Shown: positions 24,304 through 34,596, counted from the stretch's first letter. The stretch: DNA of 64,000 nucleotides from Hyalella azteca (GCF_000764305.2 NW_025934728.1:186001-250000); one strand, 5' to 3'. Program-made: numbers and translations. Notes: generated by a model from the letters alone, not told the origin.

Positions 24304-25183
24304 CAGAGCTGGGCAGCGCTACTTTGAAATGTAGCGGCCGCTACCGCTACTACTACATGCTCTAAATGTAGCGGGTGCTACCGCTACCGTACACCCACTA
24401 GATTGTAGCGAGCGCTACCGCTACAGTAAAATGTAGCACCGCTACATTAGCCGCTACAATGGCCAAAATTATTGGAAATCTCTAAATATTTATTGTTCTG
24501 CTATTGGGATTTACTCATAAACATTTAATGATAATAAAACATTTTGAAAACATATCAATGTAACTTTATTGCAATTAACCTAACCGAACTAGTACGGGTT
24601 AGATAGAGTAAATAAAAGTTACAGTTATTTTTGTGCTTTACCTTCCCTACATGGATGTCTACTTTAATCTACCAATCTCAAAAATTATCCACATATACAT
24701 ATAAAAAATCAATCTTTTATTTGTATATATATGTGGATTATTTTTGAGATTGGTAGAGGGATTGGTCCCTACATCCATATAGGGAAGGTGAAACATAAAA
24801 ATAACTGTAAGTGAACTGAGACATGAAAAAATACCTGTAAGTGGTAACTGGTACAGTAACAACTAACATGCTGAAACGAGTATCAGGCTGAGGTTGACAA
24901 CATTACTCTTTCGTACAGTTTCATTCTGTAACTTATATTTTGTATGTATCATGCTGGTTTTTAAATAATATTTGATACTATTAAGTAAAATCTAAAGGCT
25001 TTATCTATAAATGTAGCGGTAGCGCTGTAGCGGCAAAACCTCGTATCGTTACTTAAATATGTAGCGGGCGCTGCCGCTACCACTACATTGCCTTAAATAT
25101 AGCGCCGCTACCGCTACCGCTACTGAAAATGTAGCGGCCGCTACCAGCGGCCGCTTCATGCAGCGCGCTACTGCCCACCTCTG
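24304..25183. mobile_element. Non-autonomous hAT-like element with GTAGCGG ends
   Basis: About 880 bp with inverted ends CAGAGCTGGGCAG and CTGCCCACCTCTG, typical of hAT elements. Subterminal regions on both sides are dense with TAGCGGCCGCTACCGCTAC-type motifs. No transposase frame is present. The middle has a ~75-bp-arm inverted repeat (about 24632-24706 and 24725-24800, arms ending TATCCACATATACATATA). No exact 8-bp target duplication is visible. Confidence 0.7.
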
Positions 25184-25347
25184 CTCGTCTGGTATGGCTC
25201 CCTCGGTGTGGTCCATCTCGTCTGTGAGACACGAGTAAGGGTTGCTGTAGGGTACTTTGAACGTATTCAGCTCCGGCGTTACCCTCGTTGGGCCAGAGTT
25301 TCTTAGTAGGGCTTTTAATATGCGGAGAGAACCCGTCGCTTTCGTGG

Positions 25348-25545
25348 CTATGGCTCTTGCATGAGGGGAGAAAGTGAAGTGTGAAAAGTGACCTCAGCTG
25401 TTCTTGGCCCACCGCGTTGCATGGATGGTCGCACATCCTCATGACCGTTTGAGCTGCGTACGAAGCGTGAGCGAGGTGGTTGTGACGTAGATCTCCGATG
25501 CGGGGCCGGCACGTATCTTCTTCGGTCGTTACGAGGGCAACTGTT
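25348..25545 (-). pseudogene. Distal part of a retrotransposon gag remnant
   Basis: On the minus strand a basic, Arg/Pro/Ser-rich frame resumes directly on the far side of the MITE at 25546-25695. It looks like the C-terminal tail of the gag whose zinc-knuckle part is upstream. Beyond about 25340 the frame decays. Confidence 0.5.
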
Positions 25546-25695
25546 CAGGGGCCGTAATTTCAAAATTCGCTAAGTGAACGTAAGTACTTACGCTATATTT
25601 TCTTGTCAATGATTGGTGGATTTTTCTTGAAAGGCCGTCAATGATTAGCTGATGAACTTACGATCTCTTAACATTTTTTGAACTTATAGGCCCAG
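25546..25695. mobile_element. MITE, hAT-like ends (family copy 4), inside a gag remnant
   Basis: 150 bp with ends CAGGGGCCGTAATTTC and GAACTTATAGGCCCAG. It interrupts the gag-like frame just after the second zinc knuckle begins. The bases flanking it (CAACTGTT and GAAGTGTC) agree at five of eight positions, a possible eroded 8-bp target duplication. Confidence 0.75.
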
Positions 25696-26510
25696 GAAGT
25701 GTCTCCTGAGCCACAGATGAAGCATAGGCGATTGTTCTTTTTGCATTCCCGAGCTTCTTGTCCTAACCTTTCGCAGAATGTGCACCGTGAACTGAGATTA
25801 TCTGGTAGCTGGGCCTGGAATATAGGCTGGTTCGGACGGCTGATTTGGAGTCGAGTTGGAGTCGAAACGGGAGTCTCTCGCACGGAAAACAGATTGGCAT
25901 CGGCCTGTTAACACGGTATCGCGTTGGGTGGTGATATCATCATTCACGATATCACCGTTGCGTTCCTCGACAATCTGATCCTTTTCGTTCTCAAGATCAT
26001 AGCATCTGGCGCACTTCTGGATGATGCTGCACGTGATGGGCTGATCCTTGATTTTCATGTGTGGAATTCTTGAAAGAAAGCCATCACTGTTCTTTCCTGA
26101 CGTCTTTCATCTCATCATGCCACTGTCGGATCTTCCTCTTCAGGTCACTCACCATATGAATCATTCGTATCTCTAAGGGAAGTGAATGCTTAGACGATTC
26201 GTCCTGAAAAGTTTTTCTCCAACTCGCCTGTCCAAGTATCCTTACTATCTTTGAAATTGAGTTCGCAGTACCGCTCGAATTACTCCAGGTAGGCCCGCAA
26301 ATTGTCGCCAGACTCTTTAGAAAACTTATCCAGTGTTGGAGCTTTCCGCGTTTCGAGTTTCTCGAGGATGGTCGCCAAGCTTCTCAAATCAACGAAATCC
26401 GTCTTGGCTGAAGTAATTTTTGGAACGTAAGGAGTCTCATCTTCATATGACGAGGAGTTTCCTGTCCCTTCGTCGTTCTGGTTCATGTTTTCATCCGAAT
26501 TCCAGGATGT
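25696..26510 (-). pseudogene. Retrotransposon gag-like remnant with CCHC knuckles
   Basis: The minus strand reads first (about 26486-26280) an acidic N-terminal part, then SGDNLRAYLEYCELNF-like capsid sequence, and at 25870-25700 two Cys-rich knuckles (CTFCERLGQEARECKK and CFICGSGD). This order, capsid-like then nucleocapsid-like, is that of LTR-retrotransposon gag. Several frameshifts and stops occur between the pieces, and a MITE splits the second knuckle. It is a dead fragment; no protease, RT or integrase is seen next to it. The BEL versus Gypsy clade cannot be decided by eye. Confidence 0.7.
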
Positions 26511-26719
26511 GGCGGCGGCTATAGTTTATGGCTTCAGCTTGGGAATTCCTCCGCTTGTTCTTTTGCCACAATCTGCAGCCGCTGCGCCGCCACTCTAGAC
26601 AAAGAAATCTGACCAGTCATTCTTGAAGACGTCAATGCGGTCACGAAACTGAGATGGGAACTGATGCTCACGTTCGCGCAAGGTAGTTAGGAATCGGTGA
26701 ACAAGCTCATGACTGTTTG

Positions 26720-26850
26720 AAATGTGCTCGTCTGTTCATGATGTGCTCCTGTTCATCATGCTGGTCATGTTCATCATGCTGGTCTTGTTATCATGCTGGC
26801 CCTATTCATCATGCTGGTCTTATTCATCATGCTGGTCATGTTCATCATCT
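26720..26850. repeat. 15-18-bp tandem repeat (TCATCATGCTGGTC)
   Basis: Short degenerate units TGTTCATCATGCTGGTC, about 7 copies. Confidence 0.8.
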
Positions 26851-26859
26851 TCGGGTGGA

Positions 26860-27595
26860 ATACAAGGCTCACGAATGATGAACATCACAGTTGGTGCTTC
26901 AATTAAGAAGAGCTGGCTATATAGGTAGGCGCTAATGTAGGGCAGTCACGGAACATTAGGGCTGGAGTGTCACGGCACCAATTTACGGCACCAATTACGC
27001 CGAGGTCACCTAAGTTAGGCCAGCCGTACTGAAAGTATTTTAACGTGGATCCGAACAAAGGCGTGCATTAAAATACACGAATTCAAATCCACTCTCTTGA
27101 ATCTGTACTTCCAAACTCTAATATGAGAAAAACAACAATGAATAAATAACTTACAGTAACAATTAAACGAATACATAGAAGACAAAGTATGAATAATCAC
27201 ATCTCATGAAAAAATTAATCTAACTTTACAGAATATGGGTACATAAATAACATATCGAAATAATCACTGAATGTTAAACACAGGAACAAACAAATAACCA
27301 AGTTAAAACTCACCTTGATACTGTGCCGGGTTCAAATGCGGGACTGACTAGAACAGCCAATGACCTACAAATCTAACATCCGAATTTCTAAGCTGGAAAC
27401 TAAAATTACTAAATTAAAACAATGTTAAATCCTATATTTCCCTAACACTGAGACCGCTTAAGAATAAATTCGATGTGTTTCAAACGCGAAGAAAAGCTCG
27501 TTGTTTAATTAAGATCATTAACATGCATAATATTAAAAAGGTTTTCTCTTAAAATAGTTTTAATACTTTTAGATTTTGTACTGCCCATTTTCTTG
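26860..27595. other. AT-rich intergenic stretch, nothing recognised
   Basis: No gene, RNA or mobile element recognised. Confidence 0.35.
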
Positions 27596-27599
27596 TCAG

Positions 27600-27776
27600 T
27601 AACATTAGGCGTGGCGAACGACAAATGTTAAAAGCGTTAAGAGTTAAAAGCGTTAAGTTTGTACAACGAATTTTATTGTCTGCAATATTAGGCGTGGCAA
27701 ACGACAAATGTTAAAAGCGTTAAGTGTTACAAGCGTTAAGTTTGTACAACGAATTTTATTGTCTGCAATATTAGGC
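27600..27776. repeat. ~85-bp direct duplication (ATTAGGCGTGGC...)
   Basis: Two tandem copies share CAATATTAGGCGTGGC, GACAAATGTTAAAAGCG and TTTGTACAACGAATTTTATT. They continue across the adapter artefact into the 16-bp array. Confidence 0.8.
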
Positions 27777-27894
27777 CTGTCTCTTATACACATCTAGATG
27801 TGTATAAGAGACAGGCTATCGTCATCACTTACGTCTCTCTCTGATGAAGCTACAGCTGTCTCTTATACACATCTAGATGTGTATAAGAGACAGN
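27777..27894. other. Chimeric insert: two Nextera junction adapters around a 41-bp fragment
   Basis: Two complete 38-bp palindromic mate-pair junction adapters (CTGTCTCTTATACACATCT joined to its reverse complement) occupy 27777-27814 and 27856-27893. The 41 bases between them are identical to 23895-23935. An N follows at 27894. This is an assembly artefact and should be masked. Confidence 0.97.
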
Positions 27895-27970
27895 GTGTTA
27901 CAAGCGTTAAGTGTTACAAGCGTTAAGTGTTACAAGCGTTAAGTGTTACAAGCGTTAAGTGTTAAAAGTG
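27895..27970. repeat. 16-bp GTGTTACAAGCGTTAA tandem repeat
   Basis: Five near-perfect units after the assembly join; the same unit occurs singly in the preceding 85-bp duplication. Confidence 0.9.
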
Positions 27971-28910
27971 TGTTGAATCGATATCTGTACCACAGCTATT
28001 GATTACAAGTACGCCTCAGTACAGAGCTCGGAGTGATCGTGTTGACAGAGCGCGTATGTCAGCCAGGAGTTCAAATCAGGAAGCTGTGGCTTTCATTGTT
28101 AAATTATTCATCAGATTAGTTAATCAAGAACACAAGGTTATCCTTCTACACTTCATAATCGATAAGTGCCTTGTTGCCGTGACATGATTTTCTTACCGGC
28201 TGCAAGTGAGTTTGTTAAAGTTGAAGTTTAATGAAAAAATTGGCAGATAAAGGCAAAAATTAATTATAAAACTAAATAAAGACATAAAAATTGCTAAAAT
28301 TGTGTAATTTTGAATGTGGGAGAGATAAAGACTACATTGAGATAGTTTTATATTATTGATTTAATGTAAAGTAGCTATTAATATCAACGATCCAAAATAA
28401 CAATCAGAATTCTTTGGAAAGGTAAAAATATTCTGTATGCTAGACAAATAGAATGTTTCAGCCAGAGCGACTATATTCATACTCAAAAGTATTGAAGTGT
28501 GGATCAAAGTTTTAATAGATAATAAAATTTTTTAGATAATTAAACTATTTATTAGTCAAAATTATCATAAATAGAATTAATTGAAACATATCTGTATTCC
28601 ACTGAACAAATATCAATTAATAACTTCACGCAAAGGGCACAAAGTTTAATCATTTTGTTTCGCTGCAACAGACCTCGCCTCCTAATTTTATATAAACTTA
28701 TATATGTTTATTTATTTATTGTTAGCTCCACCAAAAATTATATTAAAATACCGTCAATTCAATGTTTTCTGAAATACTATTGTCAACTTCTTCAAGTTTA
28801 ACATCTATGTTCAACATAGAACAATCCCGCCAGTTCGAATTTTTTACTGAAATAGTAAGGTATTCAGTTAGTACTTGCTTAATAAATACGGTAAATTCCA
28901 CTCTCTAGCC
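27971..28910. other. AT-rich region upstream of the glycosyltransferase gene
   Basis: No exon recognised. This would hold the promoter and 5' untranslated region of the gene starting at 28911; I see no unambiguous TATA/initiator pair. Confidence 0.3.
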
Positions 28911-29004
28911 ATGCCAAGGCTGCTCTACTGGAAACGGCGTACGAGACTCGCAGTGGCTATAGTCGTGACTCTTCTGCTGGTGGTGGTCTTTTACGAACAC
29001 ACAG
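28911..29004 (+). CDS. Glycosyltransferase exon 1 (cytosolic tail and membrane anchor)
   Basis: ATG at 28911, 31 codons plus one base, donor ACACAG|GTAAAG. Twelve mostly basic/aromatic residues precede a membrane segment of about 16 residues. Confidence 0.8.
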
Positions 29005-32000
29005 GTAAAGTGGGATGCGTATACAGGTAAACTATTGGCGTGTATACAAGAAAACTGGGATGCGTATACAAACTGGAAAGCGTATACAGGTAAACTGGGA
29101 TGCGTATACAGGTAAACTGGGATGCGTATACAGGTAAACTGGGATGCGTATACAGGTAAACTGGAATGCGTATACAGGTAAACTGGAATGCGTATACAGG
29201 TAAACTGGAAAGCGTATGCAGGTAAACTGGAAAGCGTATACAGGTAAACTGGAAAGCCTATACAGGTAAACTATTGGCGTGTACACAAGAAAACTGGTGA
29301 CGCGTATACTGGTAAAGTGGGGGCGGGTGTACTGGTGAATTGGGTTAATGGAATCATCCGATCAGTACATTAGCGGCATTTACTTATATCCTTTGTTGAT
29401 ATCAATAATTGTAATACTCCAGGTTAATCTCTCAAAATTACTCACTCAAATTACTCAAGTCGATTTCTCACATGGTATGTATTTGGCACGGCGATAATTT
29501 TGTCCTGATACATTTCCAACATTGTTGCTTGAACTGCCAAGCTGAATGTGCATACGTAACCCTTAAAATGTGCGATCGAATGAAAGGAGTGTCGGTCAGG
29601 GTAAAAGTGCTCTGTTAAAGGATTTGACTTTAACGGGAAAATATGTGTTAAACAAATAGTCCGTACGTAATCAGGCTCAATAATTTGTGAGATAAATAAA
29701 AGGAAAATTAATTATCTGTCCCTCACCTGATGATGCTTAGAATGAAAATAATTAGCTTATCATCGCCGCTATCGAAACAGCAAGACAAGTTGAAAATTAA
29801 AAAAAAATGAAAAAACCCTTAAAAATAGTTTCTAGAGAGAAATATATAGTTTTAAGCTCAGAGTATTATGGCACCATAGTTATAGCATATTAATGCTCTA
29901 ATCGAGAGGTGGCCATCGATGGCTCATCGATGCGCCATCCGTGCCCATGGGTAATCATAGGAGAAAAAAGAGTTTTTTTTTCGGTTAGAATGGCCACCCG
30001 TAGGTTATATATGTAGAAGGAATATAGGCGTGTCATGCGATCGATGCGCCACCGTTGCTCAACTTATAATTTCAGCCTATGGTCACCAATAATCATAGGT
30101 GCTCAACCAATAGTTATAATTTGGGTGGAAAGGTAATTTGCAGGTAATGCGAGAGCGCGTATACAGGTTTATGGGAGACACTTTTTATGTGAGCTGGGGG
30201 TATACAAGTATATTGGTTTGAAAAAAGGTAATGCGAGAGCGCGTATACAGGTTAATGGTAGACACTTTTTATGTGAGCTGGGGGTATACAAGTATATTGG
30301 TTTGAAAAAAGGTAATGCGAGAGCGCGTACGTATGCAGGCTTATGGTGGACATTTTTTATGTGAAAAAGAAAACTGACTTTGGAAGCAGATTTTGCGAAA
30401 TAAAATTTTTTTTAACTCAAATCATAACCGCCCGTCCGCGCAGGTTTTCCCGGTGCTCTGTTCAGCCGGTTACCGTCTCCAGTTGCTACAGGACGCGGAG
30501 TAAAGGAAGGGGTTCACAGGACTGAAAAATCTCTAAAGAAATTTTGCCGCTTAGAATTTTCTGAACGCGGCACAGTTGAACTGCCTGAGTTGTACAAGTG
30601 AGTTTGAAAATATATCATTAATTTTGGCTTGGATTTTTAACTGTCGCCCGATGAAATAGGCTGGATACAAAATAAAGTTAACACAACGATGTTAAAAACT
30701 ATATATGTTTATGCCATATGCACTATGTACAATAATTGTGGACATACTAAACCGATGAAGTATGAAATACTCGTATATAGTTTCAGGTCGTGCAATACAG
30801 AATGTCTAGAATGTCCAAGTATATCGTCGTGTGCGTGTGTTCTGGTTAAAAGATATATTATAATATTTTTCAACTAATCTATATATTCAACTATATTTTA
30901 TATTATAATATTTTTCAACTAATCTGGCAGTTAGAACAAATAACGTCTATTTAAGTTAGGTAGTAACGTAATGACATTTGACCACACGTGTCACCAGAGA
31001 CGTGACGCCAGACGTCGCCGCGTACAACGTCTACTTGATGGAGACGTCGCGTGCCACAGTCGTGCCCCCCAGGGCACTCTGTGGACTGGAGAGGTGATGA
31101 GTGGGGACTGATGATGGTGATGAAGCATGTATGTTGGTGATGAATTCCGTGTGATGGTAATGAGACACGTTTGTAACGGCGATGAGAAACGTATGTTGGT
31201 GATGAAGCGCGTGAGATGGTGATGAAGAACATGTAACGGTGAAGAAGCATGTATGTTGTGATGAAGTTCGTATGATTGTAATGAAGCATATATAACAGTG
31301 ATGACAAATGAATGTTAGTGATAAAGGGCGTATGTTGGTGCTGTAGCACGTGTGAAGATGATGATGAAGCACATGTCATAATGCTGAAGCACGTGTGATG
31401 ACGATGAAGGATGCATGTTGGTGATGATGCAAGTGTGTTAATCTTAACAACAGAAGGCTTTAAGCCCATTTTTCTAGTCTCTATCACTACCAGCAGCTGG
31501 TTTGAACCCCAATATATTGTTTTCAGTCGTGACCAGCAGAAAGTCTGAACTCCACATTTCTGGTGAAGTCGTCACCAGCAACAATTCCTTACCTGTGGTA
31601 GCTGCAGTTAGTGATGTAACCAGCTCAGTTTTTATAAGGATCTCAATCAGGATTAGAAGTACTCAGCAATAGTGCGTCAGGTTGAAACTATTAACCGACC
31701 ATATGATTTTATATCTACCTACTATAGGAACTGGCATAAGTACACTGTTAGAAAAAACGGTGAAAAAACTGTCCCACTGGCGTTCTAGTGGCCGGTCGCG
31801 ACGTGAAAATAAACTGTTTCGCCGTTTTTATCAGATGTTTTACGGATTTCTAGTGTAAAATTAGAATAAAAACGGCGACACGGTGTTTCTTTTCATGTGC
31901 CGACCAGCCACTGAAACGCCGGTAATACCGTTAACGGTAATTTTCCTAACAGTGTAGCCCTAGTTATAATCCCCACCACTGTCATCAATCCAAATTATTA

Positions 32001-32945
32001 ACCTCATTTCCGCAGTTACTGCAACCATAATCCCGGCGCTCACGTGTGGTTCTTGGTAACATCGCAGTACTTAGAATCTACGACGCTGGCAGAATTGATG
32101 TTACTTCAGGCTAAATATCAGAACTTGTGCGTGGTTTATTTAAACTTCAACTCACATTTCCAGGACACTCTACTACTAGAACTCTACCACTCCCAGAAGT
32201 TCAATAAAACTTGTAAGTAACGTCTTTGGTAAATAGCTGCTTGAAAAATCGCAGTAAGAATGTAAATACGGAGCCAAAGCGTAGCCCAGAGTGTGTTGTT
32301 TGGTTGTAATGTTTGTTAACAATTTGCTAGGCATTTGCTTGCCCAAAAAAATTCATGAACAGAGGGAGCAATTTGAAATCTGAATAACATGGATTCCTAA
32401 AAATCACACAACGGGACAAAATCTAACCACACTGCTAGAAAAATTACCGATAACGGTATTACCGGCGTTTCAGTGGCCGGTCGGCACGTGAAAAGAAACA
32501 CAAGTTACCGCTAACGGTATTACCGGCGTTTCAGTGGCCGGTCGGCACGTGAAAAGAAACACCGTGTCGCTGTTTTTATTCTAATTTAACACTAGAAGTC
32601 CGTAAAACATCTGATAAAAACGGCGAAACAGTTTATTTTCACGGGGCGACCGGCCACTAGAACGCCAGTGGGACCGTTTTTTCACCGTTTTTTTTTTCTA
32701 ACAGTGCATGCATTTCGCTACATGTTTCAACCCGGAAAGAATAATAGAGATAATTATTAAAATAATAAGTATCTCCATTATTCCAATCTCCAAAAAAAAA
32801 ATAATGTTTGTCAGCGTTCAAAGCGAACAACCTGAGCAACACGGGCCGTCTGGCGATGGTGTACAAGTTCGGAGGCCTGTACAGCGACATGGACGTCATC
32901 GCGCTCCGTCCTCTTATGCCTGCTGACAACTTCATCGCATTGCAG
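28911..32945 (+). CDS. A4GALT-like glycosyltransferase (partial, exons 1-4)
   Basis: Four exons join in phase: 28911-29004, about 31012-31093, 32016-32212 and 32815-32945. The N-terminus is a type II signal anchor (basic MPRLLYWKRRTR, then LAVAIVVTLLLVVVFY), as expected for a Golgi enzyme. The lumenal part has YNVYLMETSRATVVPPRALC, NPGAHVWFLVTS and then NTGRLAMVYKFGGLYSDMDV. The last contains the DXD motif (DMD) that binds the metal/UDP-sugar in the Gly_transf_sug (PF04488) domain of the alpha-1,4-GlcNAc/galactosyltransferase family. The C-terminal Gb3_synth-type half is absent from the window: after exon 4 the sequence enters repeats and a 23-bp array. Acceptor and donor substrates cannot be told from this part. 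Introns 1, 2 and 4 start with repeats built on their own donor. Confidence 0.85.
29005..29335 (+). repeat. 22-bp donor-anchored array in glycosyltransferase intron 1
   Basis: The unit GTAAACTGGGATGCGTAT plus ACAG starts exactly at the intron's first base. Each unit regenerates ACAG|GTAAAC, so about ten intact donor look-alikes follow the real one. Outer copies are diverged (ATTGGCGTG variants). Confidence 0.92.
29336..30145. other. Intron 1 sequence without recognised features
   Basis: AT-rich; a short CATCGATGGCTCATCGATG inverted motif lies near 29915. No coding exon seen. Confidence 0.35.
30145..30345. repeat. ~84-bp tandem repeat related to the 22-bp array
   Basis: About 2.5 copies of a unit containing GGTAATGCGAGAGCGCGTAT, ACAGGTTTATGG, then a TTTTTATGTGAGCTGGGGG block. 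The GCGTATACAGGT core is the same as in the donor-anchored array 1 kb upstream, so the two are probably related. Confidence 0.8.
31012..31093 (+). CDS. Glycosyltransferase exon 2
   Basis: In the frame required by exon 1 this reads (D)VAAYNVYLMETSRATVVP...CGLE and ends GAG AG|GTGATG. The acceptor at 31010-31011 fits the phase but has a poor pyrimidine tract. The true start could be elsewhere, or another small exon could precede it. Confidence 0.65.
31094..31440 (+). repeat. Degenerate donor-derived array in glycosyltransferase intron 2
   Basis: From the donor AGGTGATGAG onward, GTGATGAAGC-type units with a ~20-base spacing (GTATGTTGGTGATGAAGC) recur about 15 times with decay. This is an older, more diverged version of the pattern seen in intron 1. 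Confidence 0.7.
31743..31954. mobile_element. CACTGTTAG MITE, copy 1, flanked by TA
   Basis: 212 bp with inverted ends CACTGTTAGAAAAAACGG and GGTAATTTTCCTAACAGTG, TA on each side. The interior has GTGGCCGGTCG and its counterpart CGACCAGCCACTG, so the whole element is nearly palindromic. The TA duplication suggests a Tc1/mariner-mobilised MITE. Confidence 0.85.
32016..32212 (+). CDS. Glycosyltransferase exon 3
   Basis: The acceptor is CATTTCCGCAG and the donor T|GTAAGT. One base completes the serine codon split from exon 2; then comes YCNHNPGAHVWFLVTS, matching the family's ES-x-NP-x-V segment after the exon 2 motif. One base is left for exon 4. Its intron is the only one in this gene lacking a donor-anchored repeat. 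Confidence 0.85.
32430..32706. mobile_element. CACTGTTAG MITE, copy 2, inverted
   Basis: Same family as 31743-31954 but in reverse orientation and with an internal tandem duplication of about 62 bp (ACCGGCGTTTCAGTGGCCGG present twice). The two copies flank exon 3. Confidence 0.85.
32815..32945 (+). CDS. Glycosyltransferase exon 4 with DXD motif
   Basis: The acceptor is TTTGTCAG, with two bases completing the serine codon. The peptide FKANNLSNTGRLAMVYKFGG continues to LYSDMDVIALRPL and ends NFIALQ|GTGCCC in phase 0. The family requires further exons, which I do not find before or after the 23-bp array. Confidence 0.85.
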
Positions 32946-33175
32946 GTGCCCACAAGCACTCATTAATACAATCCAGAGCATATAATATAAGTTATATATC
33001 ATTTAACTTCGAGGCACTCCAGATGCCCACTACGACCTTTATACATATAATCAAGGTGCATATATAGCTGCCAACTTCATCGCACTGCAGGTGCCCACTA
33101 CCACACATCAATACAATCCAGGGCATATAGTGAATAACTGCATGTGCCCACTACCACACATCAATACAATCCAGG
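32930..33175 (+). repeat. Duplicated exon 4 end and donor
   Basis: The junction CTTCATCGCATTGCAG|GTGCC and about 60 intronic bases recur diverged at 33070-33125 (CTTCATCGCACTGCAG|GTGCC). A partial further copy lies at 33142-33175, up to the N at 33176. Confidence 0.8.
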
Positions 33176-33176
33176 N

Positions 33177-34596
33177 TTCATCACCGCGGACTGCAGTGCT
33201 TCATCACCGCGGACTGCAGTGCTTCATCACCGCGGACTGCAGTGCTTCATCACCGCGGACTGCAGTGCTTCATCACCGCGGACTGCAGTGCTTCATCACC
33301 GCGGACTGCAGTGCTTCATCACCGCGGACTGCAGTGCTTCATCACCGCGGACTGCAGTGCTTCATCACCGCGGACTGCAGTGCTTCATCACCGCGGACTG
33401 CAGTGCTTCATCACCGCGGACTGCAGTGCTTCATCACCGCGGACTGCAGTGCTTCATCACCGCGGACTGCAGTGCTTCATCACCGCGGACTGCAGTGCTT
33501 CATCACCGCGGACTGCAGTGCTTCATCACCGCGGACTGCAGTGCTTCATCACCGCGGACTGCAGTGCTTCATCACCGCGGACTGCAGTGCTTCATCACCG
33601 CGGACTGCAGTGCTTCATCACCGCGGACTGCAGTGCTTCATCACCGCGGACTGCAGTGCTTCATCACCGCGGACTGCAGTGCTTCATCACCGCGGACTGC
33701 AGTGCTTCATCACCGCGGACTGCAGTGCTTCATCACCGCGGACTGCAGTGCTTCATCACCGCGGACTGCAGTGCTTCATCACCGCGGACTGCAGTGCTTC
33801 ATCACCGCGGACTGCAGTGCTTCATCACCGCGGACTGCAGTGCTTCATCACCGCGGACTGCAGTGCTTCATCACCGCGGACTGCAGTGCTTCATCACCGC
33901 GGACTGCAGTGCTTCATCACCGCGGACTGCAGTGCTTCATCACCGCGGACTGCAGTGCTTCATCACCGCGGACTGCAGTGCTTCATCACCGCGGACTGCA
34001 GTGCTTCATCACCGCGGACTGCAGTGCTTCATCACCGCGGACTGCAGTGCTTCATCACCGCGGACTGCAGTGCTTCATCACCGCGGACTGCAGTGCTTCA
34101 TCACCGCGGACTGCAGTGCTTCATCACCGCGGACTGCAGTGCTTCATCACCGCGGACTGCAGTGCTTCATCACCGCGGACTGCAGTGCTTCATCACCGCG
34201 GACTGCAGTGCTTCATCACCGCGGACTGCAGTGCTTCATCACCGCGGACTGCAGTGCTTCATCACCGCGGACTGCAGTGCTTCATCACCGCGGACTGCAG
34301 TGCTTCATCACCGCGGACTGCAGTGCTTCATCACCGCGGACTGCAGTGCTTCATCACCGCGGACTGCAGTGCTTCATCACCGCGGACTGCAGTGCTTCAT
34401 CACCGCGGACTGCAGTGCTTCATCACCGCGGACTGCAGTGCTTCATCACCGCGGACTGCAGTGCTTCATCACCGCGGACTGCAGTGCTTCATCACCGCGG
34501 ACTGCAGTGCTTCATCACCGCGGACTGCAGTGCTTCATCACCGTGAACTGCAGTGCTTCATCACCGCGGACTGCAGTGCTTCATCACCGCGGACTG
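33177..34596. repeat. ~62-copy 23-bp near-perfect array
   Basis: Units of 23 bp start TGCTTCATCACCGCGG and end ACTGCAG. Only one unit near 34540 differs noticeably (GTGAAC for GCGGAC). The period is not divisible by three and no frame has a stop, so open frames of more than 430 codons exist in all three plus-strand frames; these are not genes. TTCATC...TGCAG|TGC resembles the end of glycosyltransferase exon 4, its likely seed. It begins at a single-N join, so its real length is uncertain. Confidence 0.95.

Noticed and set aside
27777..27893. Perfect 38-bp palindromes that look like insertion-element ends or CRISPR-like repeats
   Set aside because: They are Nextera mate-pair junction adapters, identical to the known mosaic-end sequence.
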